Assembly: GCA_030737875.1 (NCBI GenBank)
Contig: CM060923.1
Coordinates: 34,464,501 to 34,528,500, forward strand
Source of the DNA: Allium sativum
Lineage: Eukaryota > Streptophyta > Magnoliopsida > Asparagales > Amaryllidaceae
Direction: 5' to 3'
DNA: 64,000 nt
A program made the position numbers and the translations under genes. The notes beneath the pieces are model-generated. The model was not told where the DNA came from, did no database searches, and worked only from the letters and a program-made list of their open reading frames with translations. Below, piece after piece: positions 1 to 10,973 of this stretch. The stretch's first letter is position 1. Each line of letters begins with the position of its first letter.

Positions 1-315
1 AAGTGTTAACCTATTGTCCCTAATAAGCTACGAAGTGTTAACCTATTATCTCTCTTAACTTTTCCTTCTCATGTTCCTTGCTTGCTTACATAATCAAGAT
101 ATGTGGTGTTCTTAGTTTGCTATGATTTTTAAACATATATATCAAGTTATAATACTGATTTAGAAGATATACCTTCATGCTTAGAAGTATGTTTAAGTGT
201 ACGCTATATTTATAACCTAATGGATATTCTAGCTTATGAATGGCAGCCTATATTCATATATTACCCTTTCGCTTGATATTCACTTTAGATCATTTGTAAA
301 CAAACTTACATAGTT

Positions 316-389
<74 letters not shown>

Positions 390-961
390 TTCTTTATCAT
401 TTATTACATTTTCGGACAATACAGTTCTCGTGGTTAAGGAAAGATTTAATACATAACGCATCTACTTTAAAACTTATAAGTTACTCTACTCTTTATAGTC
501 ATATTTTTTTTTGGAAATGTCATAGTCCTATCATTATATCTATATAATAATTTATTATATGATTCATGTTTTTAGTTTGGTTGAGATAAATAATTAAACA
601 TATTGATATTTTTTTTTCTACATAATATTTCATTAGCTGAATAATAACATTTGCATTTCAGATCAATATATAGTCACAAATATGAAAGAGTGTTAAAGTA
701 TTAGAAATACCTATGGAGATAAGGTAAGTTAATTGATATCTTGTTTTTTCTCTCTTGATTATTTAATGGTGCAGGAGGTTGTGATATTCTTTATCTCTGT
801 TAAATGCTTAATTAGCGACTGCTAACATTATTTTGAAGAAAATTAAATATTTTGTTTTCTTCCAGCTAGGATTTAACTTCAAATAATTTTATGCTACCCA
901 TCTATTTTGAGAATTTTAATTGGACCATGTTTTATAGTTAAATTCTATACGCCATGATGAT
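1..961. other. AT-rich flank left of the nest, no gene
   Basis: Host or older repeat DNA outside copia element D. I see no open frame with recognisable similarity on either strand. The only structured sequence is the CA/TA/TG microsatellite near 317-389. The last five bases (962-966, taggc) form the left target-site duplication of D. Confidence 0.6.
317..389. repeat. (CA)n(TA)n(TG)n compound microsatellite
   Basis: A run of CA dinucleotides passes into TA and then into TG. Because CA and TG are complementary and TA is self-complementary, the whole tract is close to one perfect inverted repeat and could extrude as a cruciform. It is probably highly length-variable. Confidence 0.95.
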
Positions 962-966
962 TAGGC

Positions 967-1325
967 TGTTGGAAAATTTCAATTCAGCCATAACCCAAAT
1001 CAATTTAAGAGAAATCTAAACCATAAACAAACGGAGATTGCGGAAGCATATCAGAATCCATTGATTCAATTTGTATGAAGTTGTGATCTTCCAAGAATAC
1101 CGCTCCTTCTGTGTTTGATGATTCTTTCCGAGGGGGAAGAAAGAAAATGAGAAGTGTACGTATTCTCGGGGACCCAACGGCTTTTTATTAACTAATAAAA
1201 ATCAGTTATTTTATATTTACAATTTAGCCCTCATTAAATTGTAAATATCATTTATTGTTTATACCTTAGTTATAATAGCAATGTACATTTAACATATATG
1301 CCCACAATAGAAATCTAATCCAACA
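967..1325 (-). repeat. 3' LTR of copia D
   Basis: 359 bp, TG...CA, closely matching 40447-40804 along its whole length (same start TGTTGGAAAA, same segment AATCTAATCCAA before the end). It is followed at 1326 by a pyrimidine-rich stretch that reads as the polypurine tract on the minus strand, so this is the downstream LTR. Confidence 0.93.
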
Positions 1326-1747
1326 ATCTCCCACTTGGGCAACATATGTTTCCTTATAAACATACAACCTTGTGAGCTTAAAATTTGATATTAAATAAAG
1401 TTAATCTTTAACAATCTCGTCCATCAACCATATTTATATGGGATCATAGTGGTTTTTGCCATATTAACCATGACTAAACCCATCAATGGTCACAAACATA
1501 TATATATATATATATATACATACATTTACATGTATATATATAGTTAAATGACATAGATCAATCATGAATCCGTAGAATGAAAATCACATGTAATGTAAAT
1601 TAAACACGTATATATTTTGGTCCTCCTTAAACTTAAGTGAGGTCAGAATCAAAAATAGTAAACAGATTGAATGAACTGAATGCTTAACTTCTGATCAGAA
1701 AACTGAATAAATAAATGTCTTAAGATAAATATAAAGCATATATAATA
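1326..1747 (-). other. Polypurine tract and 3' untranslated tail of copia D
   Basis: Positions 1326-1339 (ATCTCCCACTTGGG on +) give a purine-rich tract directly upstream of the 3' LTR in element sense, the normal plus-strand primer of copia elements. The rest is AT-rich and non-coding, including a TA microsatellite near 1498-1520. At 1748 the element is interrupted by gypsy A; it resumes at 34746. Confidence 0.8.
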
Positions 1748-1752
1748 CAAAC

Positions 1753-2286
1753 TGAAACACCCCACCTTCATCAAGGTCACTCACAAGGGGAATGCCTTAA
1801 CTTCGGTGGAGCATTATAGGTAAAAGATACAGATAATTTACAAGACAGACATGTAAACAGCGGAAAACTAAATTTATTTCATAAGTATGTGGTTCAGTTA
1901 AAACATTACAACAACTGTCTCAAACCAACTTCCAAATTATTACAATAAAATCTATGTCTTGAATTAAAACATAATGAAGCATTAAAATAACAATAAGGCC
2001 GCATAAATCCCCAATAAGAGAGTATCCAAAGCCATAGCCCAAGGAAAGAGAATCCAAGCAATACATCTACTCTCTTCAAGCTGGAAATGGTCCAAACTAA
2101 GCTGAAGTATTCCCTCCCTACGGACCTAGGGAGGGGGGACGGAAGAAAAGAAGACGAAAGAAAATGGGTCAGACATGAGTCTGGTAAGTCCAGTGATTAT
2201 TTAGCATGTAAACAAGAAAAATGATTATGGCATGAATAAACTGAACCTAGGACAACACCCTAGAAATAAGATAATAAGACTGAATA
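1753..2286 (-). repeat. 3' LTR of gypsy A, piece 1
   Basis: Matches the start of the 5' LTR at 31751 onwards. It carries the ACAGCGGAA motif about 105 bp from the LTR end, seen in similar form in the other gypsy LTRs of the window. The last five bases (2282-2286, gaata) are the TSD left by element B; the LTR resumes at 24287. Confidence 0.93.
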
Positions 2287-3488
2287 TGTAACACCCCACC
2301 CCCGCCAGGGTGACTCTTGCAAGCACACTAGCTTTGGAGGGGCGTTTAAACAAGGTAAACATGCATGCAGATATCACAAGACAGAACATATAAGTAAAAC
2401 AGAGTAGTAAAGCAGCGGATAAAACTTGCATTTCCAAAACCATAGTTAAGTTACAATAAAGTACTTAGTCATTATTTTCCAACAAACAAAGTCTAGCATA
2501 AACTTAAAAACTGAAATACATAAAGTACTATCCCCAAAGCGAAGTGATAAACCATAGCTAGCTCAATGTCCAAAACCGTACATGAGCAAATCCAGTAAGC
2601 AAGCTATAAAGATCCAAGCTAAGCTCCAATGTTCCCATCCTGAGAACCTGAGGGGGGGGGGAACGGAAGAAAAGAGGCGAAAGAAAACAGGTCAGTCAAA
2701 AAGACTGGTAAGCCCTAACTACTATCTGTCCATGAACTAGTAAAGTTAACTGGCATGAGACGCTGAGATGAACATAAGGATAACAACATACTGGCATGAT
2801 GATTAACTAACAAGATAGATAAAGGTGCCATCGCATAATTAAGGTTAAGTTTTGCACCACGGGTGTACTAGCATTCTAACATGTCAAGTAAAAACAAGAA
2901 TTGATCCCTTGGCCCAAGCTTGGCCCATCATCATGAGGTGACCTAAATTAAGGTCCAACTACACGGTCTAGTCGATCGGCTCCCTATAAGCCTAACTCGT
3001 CAAGTGTCGGTGTCATGCGGCTTAATCATGTAATGTAGTTGACTGTGCAGGGTCCACCCTAGGGTGTATCAGGCCCTATGGTGTAACCCTCTGACACCAT
3101 ACCATGATGCACAGTCCAAACCTACCGGTGCCCGTGTTCAACTCCGGACTTAATGTGCACGACCATGGTCCGCCTGAACAACCGGGGCATCATTCAGCCG
3201 TCTCTTTTGGTCTCTTACAATTAGCCCAGTAATCGTGCCCCACCCTAGCCTAGTCCGAGGGTCTTATGATACTACCTAGAAGGTTACTACTGAAAAGGAC
3301 CACGCAACTAGGGTTTCTTAACGGGTTAAATGTGGTTAACCCGATCCAAACGTGGATTAAATCGGTTAAGAGTACCCAAGGCTCCTGACTTAACCTCGAT
3401 TAATCCATCAAGCCCAAATTGGTTAAGTATTAAGTGGACCATGACTTAACCCTAATCAGGAGGCATTAATTAACTTAATGCGCTTTAA

Positions 3489-3683
3489 CCTCTCACATTA
3501 GACTTTGTTGTGGTTACTAGTTAAGCCGGGCGGGTCCGGGTAGCTTTACACCACAACTAGGTCTAACCTCGGGTTCGAGCACAACATGACCAACTTCTCA
3601 CATTGGGTCCCATTGTTTGTAGCCACTAGTTAAGCCGGGCGGGTCCGGGTAGATTTATGCTACAAACTCAACCCAACCTCGAG
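3489..3683 (-). other. Paired hairpin modules in the B 3' LTR
   Basis: Two related modules at 3489-3572 and 3594-3683. Copy 1 pairs TTAGAC with GTCTAA and GTTGTGGT with ACCACAAC. Copy 2 pairs TTGGGT with ACCCAA and GTTTGTAGC with GCTACAAAC, so the stems change but stay paired. Both share the inner sequence TTAAGCCGGGCGGGTCCGGG. They lie more than 1 kb downstream of the LTR TATA box in element sense, so they should be in the transcribed leader. A function is not known to me. Confidence 0.75.
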
Positions 3684-4134
3684 TTGGCCACACTCATATT
3701 TTCTAAGTGTCATGTCCATTATGTTTCCAAAACATAATTACAAGTTAACATATCACGTTATGTTATAAAAACCATGTTTATGTCATAATGTTACCCAACC
3801 CCAACGTAATCCCATCGTTTACATAATCGCATCAACGCATAAAGGGTAAAATAGGGAACTTGGCATAATCATGACAAAAAGGTGTTGAAGCCACAAGTTT
3901 ATCATGGTGACATATGAGATGTACATATGTTCATATACTTGCATATTGCATTATTAGGCTTCAAAAGCATGCATAAAACCAAACTTAGCATATGAGTGAT
4001 ACATGGTGATAAATGACATGTAGAAGTTGCTAGAAGTTCGCATTTTGCCTCACATGCAAGTTATCATAAGGGATATGATAACTTTCATGTTGCCAAAATG
4101 CAACCTTTAATATAAAGCTTGGAGCTTTATGCTC

Positions 4135-4350
4135 AAAACCTCAAGTTTAACTTGCATAACATGATAACATGATCAACCCAAACTTGCATAACATAGCAAC
4201 ATGTGTCATACATAATGATTAAACCAACTTGCATAATGATCATCCAAACTTGCATATAATGATCAACCAAACTTGCATATAATGATCAACCAAACTTGCA
4301 TATAATGACCAACCAAACTTGCATATAATGATCAACCCCAAACTTGCATC
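4135..4350 (-). repeat. 23-bp tandem repeat in the B 3' LTR
   Basis: About five to six imperfect copies of a unit around CTTGCATATAATGATCAAC. The same array is at 23098-23302 in the 5' LTR. On the element's sense strand each unit reads ATGCAAGT, so the leader contains repeated AUG triplets. Confidence 0.85.
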
Positions 4351-4727
4351 ATTCATTTAACTTTAGAGTTCAAAGAAAGAAAGTAGAAAAGGGCTTACTA
4401 CGCTATGAAGACACAAATGAATATTTATTATAAAGATTGAGACGAAGCCCTTATGCAAGCACCAAAAACCCAAATATGCAAGCTCCAAATGAAAACCCTT
4501 GAGCCAATTCAATAAAAACCCTTGCTTTGAAATAGAAATGTTGCAACTTGACTTGAATGCAAGCTAAGAACACTCATACAAGTTTGAAAACACTTGTATG
4601 AACTCAAAATCTCTCATAGAAATTAACTTAGAAATTTTAGCATGAGAGTGGAGGCCATGAGAGGAACAAATTTGGCATAGTTTAGTTGTAGGATTGAATA
4701 ATGGTGATTTAGGCTAGGTTTAAGGGT

Positions 4728-4737
4728 CTTTTTATAG
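4728..4737 (-). promoter_or_regulatory. LTR TATA box, B 3' LTR
   Basis: Minus-strand CTATAAAAAG about 580 bp from the LTR's outer end, the same relative place as TATA boxes in the LTRs of A and C. The second copy is near 23681-23690 in the 5' LTR, which would drive the element. Confidence 0.65.
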
Positions 4738-5318
4738 AGTTTTAGGATAGTATTAGCCATAGGATTAACCCTAGATTCAATCCAAGCCATCAAAGCATGT
4801 CTTGGGGAAGAAGTCAAGTGTAGGAACCATCTAGGGCCTTTAGATTAAAGCTGAACCATGAGAACCATTCAAATGCAAAATCTGCATTTGAGCGAATCGG
4901 CCCACGGGTTGACAGCCAAACACCCTGGATTAACCCCTAGTCGACCCAGCGAGCTCGGGTCGACCTCAAAAATCGGCCGGTTCGGTTATTCCCCTCTCCC
5001 AATTCGTTGTTTTGAACATTTTTGCATATTTATTTATTTAATTTTTAATTATATATATATATATCAATATATATATATTTCTCTGCGCAACCCATTTCAC
5101 TTAATTAAGTATACTTTAATTTGTGAATTTTTCGTGAAACTTCGCGAGGCCATATCTTGGTCATACGGACTCCGATTTTCGAAAACTCAGACTCTATTTC
5201 GCGTATTTTTCCGAGACGAACGCAATGGCACAGCCCGTTTCCCTTGATTCAGATTTTACATTTTAATTCTGCCTCCATTTATGTTATAACATGTTATTCA
5301 AAAATACGGGTTGTTACA

Positions 5319-5849
5319 TTCTCCCCTCCTTAAAGGACTTCGTCCCCGAAATCTCCAAGTTAGGAAGAACGTATCCTACCATCCATCATCCATCTACTCA
5401 AAACATCATCCACGAGCAATCATTGTCCTTAAAAGGTTCTAAATGCTGTATGATCATATGCAAAGGTGTGTGTATATGTACTTATCTAATGCGAAAATCA
5501 GGAGGTTACTGATTCAGTAAACCCCCTAAATGCAAAATATGTTAGTGAAATGAGTCCATATGTATGCAAATTCCTAACATAATTTATAATCTCTACTTGA
5601 GTGCACATAACATTCATCCATATGCAACATCCACGTGATAGCATAACAAGTTTTCATCCATGAATAAGCATAAACACTCATGCATATGCGGTATGAAAGT
5701 GTGTGAGCCGATCTTAGTGCCTAACGTGTATTATGCATCCACGAGTATCCACTTGCAAACACTTGCAACCACTTGCAAACATCAAACATAACATGTTTCA
5801 AATACATGTTTCAACCAAGGGTTTCTACCTAAGGTTCTCATGACAAGAT
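5319..5849 (-). other. Polypurine tract and 3' untranslated region of B
   Basis: 5319-5336 (TTCTCCCCTCCTTAAAGG on +) is the polypurine tract abutting the 3' LTR; near-identical tracts sit at 14551 in C and 26656 in A. The remaining 510 bp are AT-rich, contain short direct repeats of CCACTTGCAA, and show no coding. Confidence 0.8.
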
Positions 5850-6974
5850 TTACGAAACAAGATAAACTAGATAAGCATGGATAGCAAAGGGAAGATATAC
5901 CAATCTAGGAAAAGAGATCGAGAATGTACCCTCAAAAAGAAATGGATAAAGCCCACGCATCTTCTCCTCGGTTTCCCAAGTTGCATCTTCGTCGGCTTCA
6001 CCCCACTGAACTTTCACCAATTTGACTTCTCGATTCCTTAGTTTCTTGATCTCTATTCCCAAGATACGGATCGGAGCTTTTCTCAAGGTTGCTTCTTTCT
6101 CTACCTCAATGTCTTCAAGAATGCTTGGTTCAACCACCTCAGCGGACTCATGCAGGCACTTTCGGAGATGCGAGACATGAAAGACATTATGCACTCCGGC
6201 TAGCTTTTCGGGCAATTCCACCTTATAGGCCATCTTTCCAATTCTCTCTACGATAGGGAAGGGTCCTACGAACCTTGGTGCCAACTTCCCAACTGCTCCA
6301 AAACGTACCACATTACGCAAAGGAGAAACCTTCACGAAAACCATGTCTCCCACTTCGAATTCCAAATCTGCCATTCGCTTGTCAGCATAGGATTTCTGTC
6401 TATCTTGGGCCGCTTTCATCCTTCTTCTCACCAATTCAACTTTCTCGGATGTGTCCCGTATCATATCGGGCCCAAGTATAAGTCTATCTGTTGTCTCCCA
6501 CCAACAAGATGGTGACCTACACGGCCTCCCATATAAAGCTTCAAATGGTGCCATCCCTATGCTGGCTTGATAGCTATTATTATAAGCAAATTCTACAAGA
6601 GGAAGGTGGTCTTCCCAAGTACCACCGAAGTCGAGAACGCAAAACCTCAAAAGATCTTCTAGCACTCTATTCACCCTTTCGGTTTGGCCATCCGTCCGGG
6701 GCTGATAGGCTGTACTCAGATTCAATCGCGTACCCATTGCTTCTTGCAAACTGTTCCAGAACTGGCTAGTGAAAATTGGGTCACGATCGCTAACTATGCT
6801 AGAAGGAACTCCATGCAGCCGCACTATCTTTTGAAGATAAACAGATGCTAGCCGTGATACGGTCCTCTTGCTTTTCACCGAAATAAAATGGGCTCTCTTT
6901 GTAAATCTATCAATTATTACCCATATCCAATAAAGCCCAAATAGTTTGGTGACGAACTTCTTCACCCCAACCAT
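5850..6974 (-). pseudogene. Integrase core and chromodomain of B (N-terminus lost)
   Basis: Uninterrupted 374-codon frame. The N-terminal 20 residues or so are not integrase. Then come IVSDRDPIFTS (second catalytic Asp) and [10 protein letters not shown] (catalytic Glu), the GPF/Y-type region around VGDMVFVKVSPLRN, and FHVSHLRKCLH. The C-terminal tail (about residues 290-350) has the chromodomain pattern ending in DEDATWETEEKMRGLYPFLF. The HHCC zinc finger and the first catalytic Asp (SMDF in A) are absent, so this integrase should be inactive. Chromodomains of this class are known to steer insertion to heterochromatin. Confidence 0.88.
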
Positions 6975-6994
6975 ATATCACAAATAAGCTAGTC

Positions 6995-7335
6995 ATACTC
7001 CTTAGGGGGTTTGTAACAGAACTAAGATTGAGGATAGGACTGAGAGGATATACTTAAAAGGTAGCATGCGAGTAAGCTCTACGGAACAATAGGGATCAAG
7101 GATATACTCTTAGAAAGAGATTAAATGCGCGTATCTAGACTTCAATCTTCTAAGCCGCATTTTCTTGTGCTTAATCCCATCGTGCCCTGACCGTCTTTTA
7201 TCTTCGCAATTCCGTAGTTCTTAATTCTTGTTCCCAAAATATGAGTTAGAACTCATTTCACCGTTGCTTCTCGTTCCACTTCCACTTATTCTTTGCCTAA
7301 AATACTTGGCTTAAACATAACTGCGTGCTCATGGT
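6995..7335 (-). pseudogene. Decayed second copy of the integrase tail/3' end in B
   Basis: This stretch should encode RNase H and the integrase N-terminus. Instead it resembles the 3' end of element A near 27150-27430: the order GGATAGGACTGAGAGGATAT, then CCCAAAATATGAGTTAGAAC, then TTGCTTCTCGTTCCACTTCC has clear counterparts there. It has many stops. The likely origin is template switching between two related genomes, replacing the missing domains. The boundaries are approximate. Confidence 0.6.
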
Positions 7336-7379
7336 TCATGCAAGCTTTCCAAGATTCGTTAGTGAATCTTGGATCTCAT

Positions 7380-8586
7380 TTACATACTATACGGTATCCC
7401 ACGCAGAAAACTATCTCTTGAAAACAGTGCCAATCCACGTTGCCAAACTGGAGCTGAGGTAAGGGCTCTCTTGAGCCTTTGAAAAGCAAGCTCACACTCC
7501 AAGTCCCATACACAGACTAAGTTCTTCTTCGTCAACTTAGTAAGAGGGGATGAAATCTTAGCGAAGTCCCTGATGAACTTCCTATAGTAGCCCGCCAAAC
7601 CGAGAAAGCTTCTTACTTCGGTTGCACTCCTAGGAGTCTTCCACAACCACTTTCGCGGGATCCACCGCTATGCCTTGCTTAGAAACTATATGTCCAAGAA
7701 ACCGAACTTCCCTTCTCCAGAAATGACATTTGGAGAACTTGGCTTTCAACTGATACGCTCTAAGCGTATTCATCACTTCCTTGAGATGCCTAGCATGCTC
7801 TTCCTCATCCTTTGAGAAGATCAGAATATCATCCACGAAGACAACAACAAACTTGTTAAGGAACTCCCTGAACACCCTACTCATCAAATCTACGAAGTAG
7901 GCGGGTGCATTAGTCAAACCGAATGGCATGACAAGCCATTCAAAGAATCCATCTGGAGTCCTAAACGCAGTCTTATCAATACTATCCTCAGCTACTCTAA
8001 GCTGATGGAATCCGGTGGCTAGATCGAGCCGAGAGAAAACAGAAGCACCTACCAACTGGTCAAAGAGATCATCAATCCTCGGTAAAGGGTGCCTATTCTT
8101 CTTTGTCAGCTTGTTCAACTCTCGATAATCAACACATAGACGAAGCGAACCATCCGCCTTAGTGGCGAATACCACCGGAGCACCCCATTCAGAAATGCTT
8201 CGCCTAATAAAACTCTTCTCAAGCAATTCCTTGATTTGCTTACTGAGCTCCCTTCTTTCTCGAGGGGCCATGTGCCTAACGGGCAATGATACTGGCTTGG
8301 CATTATCGACTAGATAAATGCAGAAATCTATCTCTCGTTTAGGGAGTAACCCCTTAACTTCTTCAAAGACATCAGGATAGTCTCGGACCACCCTTATAGA
8401 TCGCAGATCATCGATGGACGAGTCGAGAGATTCAAGATAACATAACATGACGGGACCTCCAGGGTTACAAGAAATTTCTAGGGTATTACCGAGGCGAGTC
8501 ATGATCCTCACCACCCTAGGTTCACAATCGAGAATGGCTCCATAACTGGACAACCAATCCACCTCCAAAATCAACCCGTATCCCAT
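7380..8586 (-). pseudogene. Reverse transcriptase of B
   Basis: Minus-strand frame from 8586 to 7630 covers the end of the protease linker ([11 protein letters not shown]), RT finger and palm motifs ([39 protein letters not shown]) and the catalytic FVDDILIF. Near 7640 the frame shifts. The connection domain [20 protein letters not shown] follows in another frame (7380-7646) and stops after TSAPV, where RNase H should begin. The RT core itself looks well preserved. Confidence 0.88.
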
Positions 8587-8901
8587 AAACCCGAGAACCT
8601 AAACATTACACATGAATTCTATGCTCAAGATAGAGATTTTCAAATCCACACAAATCACAGGTAGATGGGCGGAACCCCCAATTGGATTTGAAACACAAAC
8701 GGGATCCTCAACTAAGCTAGTACTTAGGTGCAAACTTTCAACAATATCAGAAGAGATAAAGCTATGCGATGCGCCAGAATCAAATAAGGTGCGAACAGGA
8801 AAATCAGAAATGTAAACATGAATTTATATAAAAACTCTACCTCGATCAAAAGCTGGAAGAGCGAGGAGAGCCTGCAGTTGCCCTCCAGAGGGTCCTACTT
8901 G
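8587..8901 (-). pseudogene. Protease region of B, with in-frame stops
   Basis: In the same frame as gag and RT. It contains [12 protein letters not shown], the retropepsin active site with its D-S-G intact, and SNPIGGSAHLP. Three in-frame stops separate it from gag and RT (after GQGQT of gag, after VFI, and after MCNV). The preserved frame shows that B originally had one fused gag-pol frame. Confidence 0.8.
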
Positions 8902-9840
8902 CTAAGTTTGTCCTTGCCCTTGTCCATGCTTCTTGGGACAATCCTTGCTAAGATGTCCAGATTCTACGCAATGAAAACACTTGCCTAACTTCCTCTTCTT
9001 CTTCCTGCAATCCTTGGCTATGTGCCCAGTGATCCTACAGAAGTTGCACTTTCTTGTCTTTCTTGGCTTGTTGTTGTTCTTATCTCTTTTCTCGGTATCT
9101 TCCTTCTTGCCTTGGGACTCATTTGCCTTGACCTCCTTCTTGCCACTCTTATCTTCCTCTTGAAGTAGGGTCATATTCACCAAACTCTCGAAGGTCGCCC
9201 CCAGGGGTATATGAGATATGGCCAAACCGCGCAAGGGCTCATTTAATCCTAGAGCAAAGCGTAGGGCCTTCTTCCGAGCGGTGTTAACCCATTCTAGACC
9301 GAACTGAGAAGGTTGATTAAACTTATCCACGTATTCTCTAACGGTCATGTCCCCTTGCTTTAGTGATAGGAACCTCTCTAGCTGAAGGTTCTCTTCTGTC
9401 GATGATAGAAACTTTAGTCCAAACCTTCTCCTAAAGTCATCCCAAGTCTCAATGGGTCTAGTAGTGGTGGTGACTACCCACCAATAAGCAGCTTCCCCTT
9501 TCAATATCCATACCGCCAACAGAACTTTCCTACGATCTTCCACATCAAAGATAGCAAAGAGGTCTTCAGTTTCCTTTAACCAGTTTCTTGCCTCCACGGG
9601 AGTCTCCGTTCCGACAAAATTCTTGCAACCCATCGCCTTAAAGTCTTTGCAAAGCTTTGCGAAATCCTCTTGCGGATGCTGAGGGGGAGGAGGAACCTCA
9701 GCTACGGGAGGAGAGATGTTAGCGACGGGGGAAGGAGGAGGAATGTTCGCGGGGCCGGCTTCATTCGCCCTTGCCTCCATAAATCTCCAGAACCAGACGG
9801 GTACTTGTACGCCTTCCGGGATGTTAAAGCGATCGGCCAT
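8902..9840 (-). CDS. Gag of B (312 aa)
   Basis: ATG at 9840-9838 follows a short leader after the primer site. The protein has a proline-rich N-terminus, the retrotransposon gag core (RNWLKETEDLFAIFDVEDRR, YWW, FRRRFGLKF, LKQGDMTVREYVDKFNQ), a Lys-rich linker and two CCHC zinc knuckles: CNFCRITGHIAKDC (about 265-278) and CFHCVESGHLSKDC (288-301). It is intact up to a stop that probably cut it off from pol. Gag forms the particle that packages element RNA; this copy could still make one. Confidence 0.85.
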   Translation of the reverse strand: MADRFNIPEGVQVPVWFWRFMEARANEAGPANIPPPSPVANISPPVAEVPPPPQHPQEDFAKLCKDFKAMGCKNFVGTETPVEARNWLKETEDLFAIFDVEDRRKVLLAVWILKGEAAYWWVVTTTTRPIETWDDFRRRFGLKFLSSTEENLQLERFLSLKQGDMTVREYVDKFNQPSQFGLEWVNTARKKALRFALGLNEPLRGLAISHIPLGATFESLVNMTLLQEEDKSGKKEVKANESQGKKEDTEKRDKNNNKPRKTRKCNFCRITGHIAKDCRKKKRKLGKCFHCVESGHLSKDCPKKHGQGQGQT

Positions 9841-10032
9841 ACTAAAACGAAGAAAAAGATAGATTCAGAACGAAGAAACGAAGGATAGTGCTATGGCTTT
9901 TAGGGAATAGCCTTTTTAAAATAACTAGACTTTTCTTGGAAAATACTTAATTGGTTTTGAAAATAGTTTTTCAAAAGGTAAGTTTCAAAAACACTTTTGC
10001 TCAAATCTTGTAAACCTCGCTCTGATACCAAA
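9841..10032 (-). promoter_or_regulatory. Leader and primer-binding site of B
   Basis: On the minus strand the 5' LTR end (10033) is followed after two bases by TGGTATCAGAGC, complementary to the 3' end of plant initiator tRNA-Met, the standard primer of these elements (10019-10030 on +). About 180 bases of leader then lead to the gag ATG. Confidence 0.9.
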
Positions 10033-10973
10033 TGTAACACCCCACCTCCGCCAGTGCCACTCTTGCAAGCACACTGGCTTTGGAGGGGCGTTTAAAAAAG
10101 GTAAACATGCATGCAGATATCACAAGACAAAACATATAAGTAAAACAGAGTAGTAAAGCAGCGGATAAAACTTGCATTTCCAAAACCATAGTTAAGTTAC
10201 AATAAAGTACTTAGTCATTATTTTCCAACAAACAAAGTCTAGCATAAACTTAAAAACTGAAATACATAAAGTACTATCCCCAAAGCGAAGTGATAAACCA
10301 TAGCTAGCTCAATGTCCAAAACCGTACATGAGCAAATCCAGTAAGCAAGCTATAAAGATCCAAGCTAAGCTCCAATGTTCCCATCCTGAGAACCTGAGGG
10401 GGGGGGGGAACGGAAGAAAAGAGGCGAAAGAAAACAGGTCAGTCAAAAAGACTGGTAAGCCCTAACTACTATCTGTCCATGAACTAGTAAAGTTAACTGG
10501 CATGAGACGCTGAGATGAACATAAGGATAACAACATACTGGCATGATGATTAACTAACAAGATAGATAAAGGTGTCATCGCATAATTAAGGTTAAGTTTT
10601 GCACCACGGGTGTACTAGCATTCTAACATGTCAAGTAAAAACAAGAATTGATCCCTTGGCCCAAGCTTGACCCATCATCATGAGGTGACCTAAATTAAGG
10701 TCCAACTACATGGTCTAGTCGATCGGCTCCCTATAAGCCTAACTCGTCAAGTGTCGGTGTCATGCGGCTTAATCATGTAATGTAGTTGACTGTGCAGGGT
10801 CCACCCTAGGGTGTATCAGGCCCTATGGTGTAACCCTCTGACACCATACCATGATGCACAGTCCAAACCTACCGGTGCCCGTGTTCAACTCCGGACTTAA
10901 TGTGCACGACCATGGTCCGCCTGAACAACCGGGGCATCATTCAGCCGTCTCTTTTGGTCTCTTACAATCAACC
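10033..10973 (-). repeat. 5' LTR of gypsy B, piece 1
   Basis: Begins TGTAACACCCCACC and matches 2287 onwards. It is interrupted at 10973 by element C; the last five bases (10969-10973, caacc) are C's TSD. It resumes at 22179. Confidence 0.93.

Larger units (their letters stand above)
2287..5318 (-). repeat. 3' LTR of gypsy B
   Basis: Complete 3032-bp LTR, TGTAACACCCC to GTTGTTACA. In element sense (right to left) it holds a conserved U3 box (5146-5250), a GTCGACCC inverted repeat (4940-4964), a TATA box (4728-4737), a 23-bp tandem repeat rich in ACTTGCATA (4135-4350), two hairpin modules (3489-3683) and the CAGCGGA motif near the inner end. By eye it differs from the 5' LTR at roughly 1 percent of sites. 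Confidence 0.93.

Noticed and set aside
6275..6769. Plus-strand open frames opposite B integrase, and similar ones opposite A (27819-28597, 29542-30831)
   Set aside because: They are antisense shadows of well-supported pol genes, with no motif of their own.
10019..10032. tRNA-Met-like match near LTR ends (also 18583, 31731, 60047)
   Set aside because: These are primer-binding sites of about 12-18 bases, not tRNA genes.
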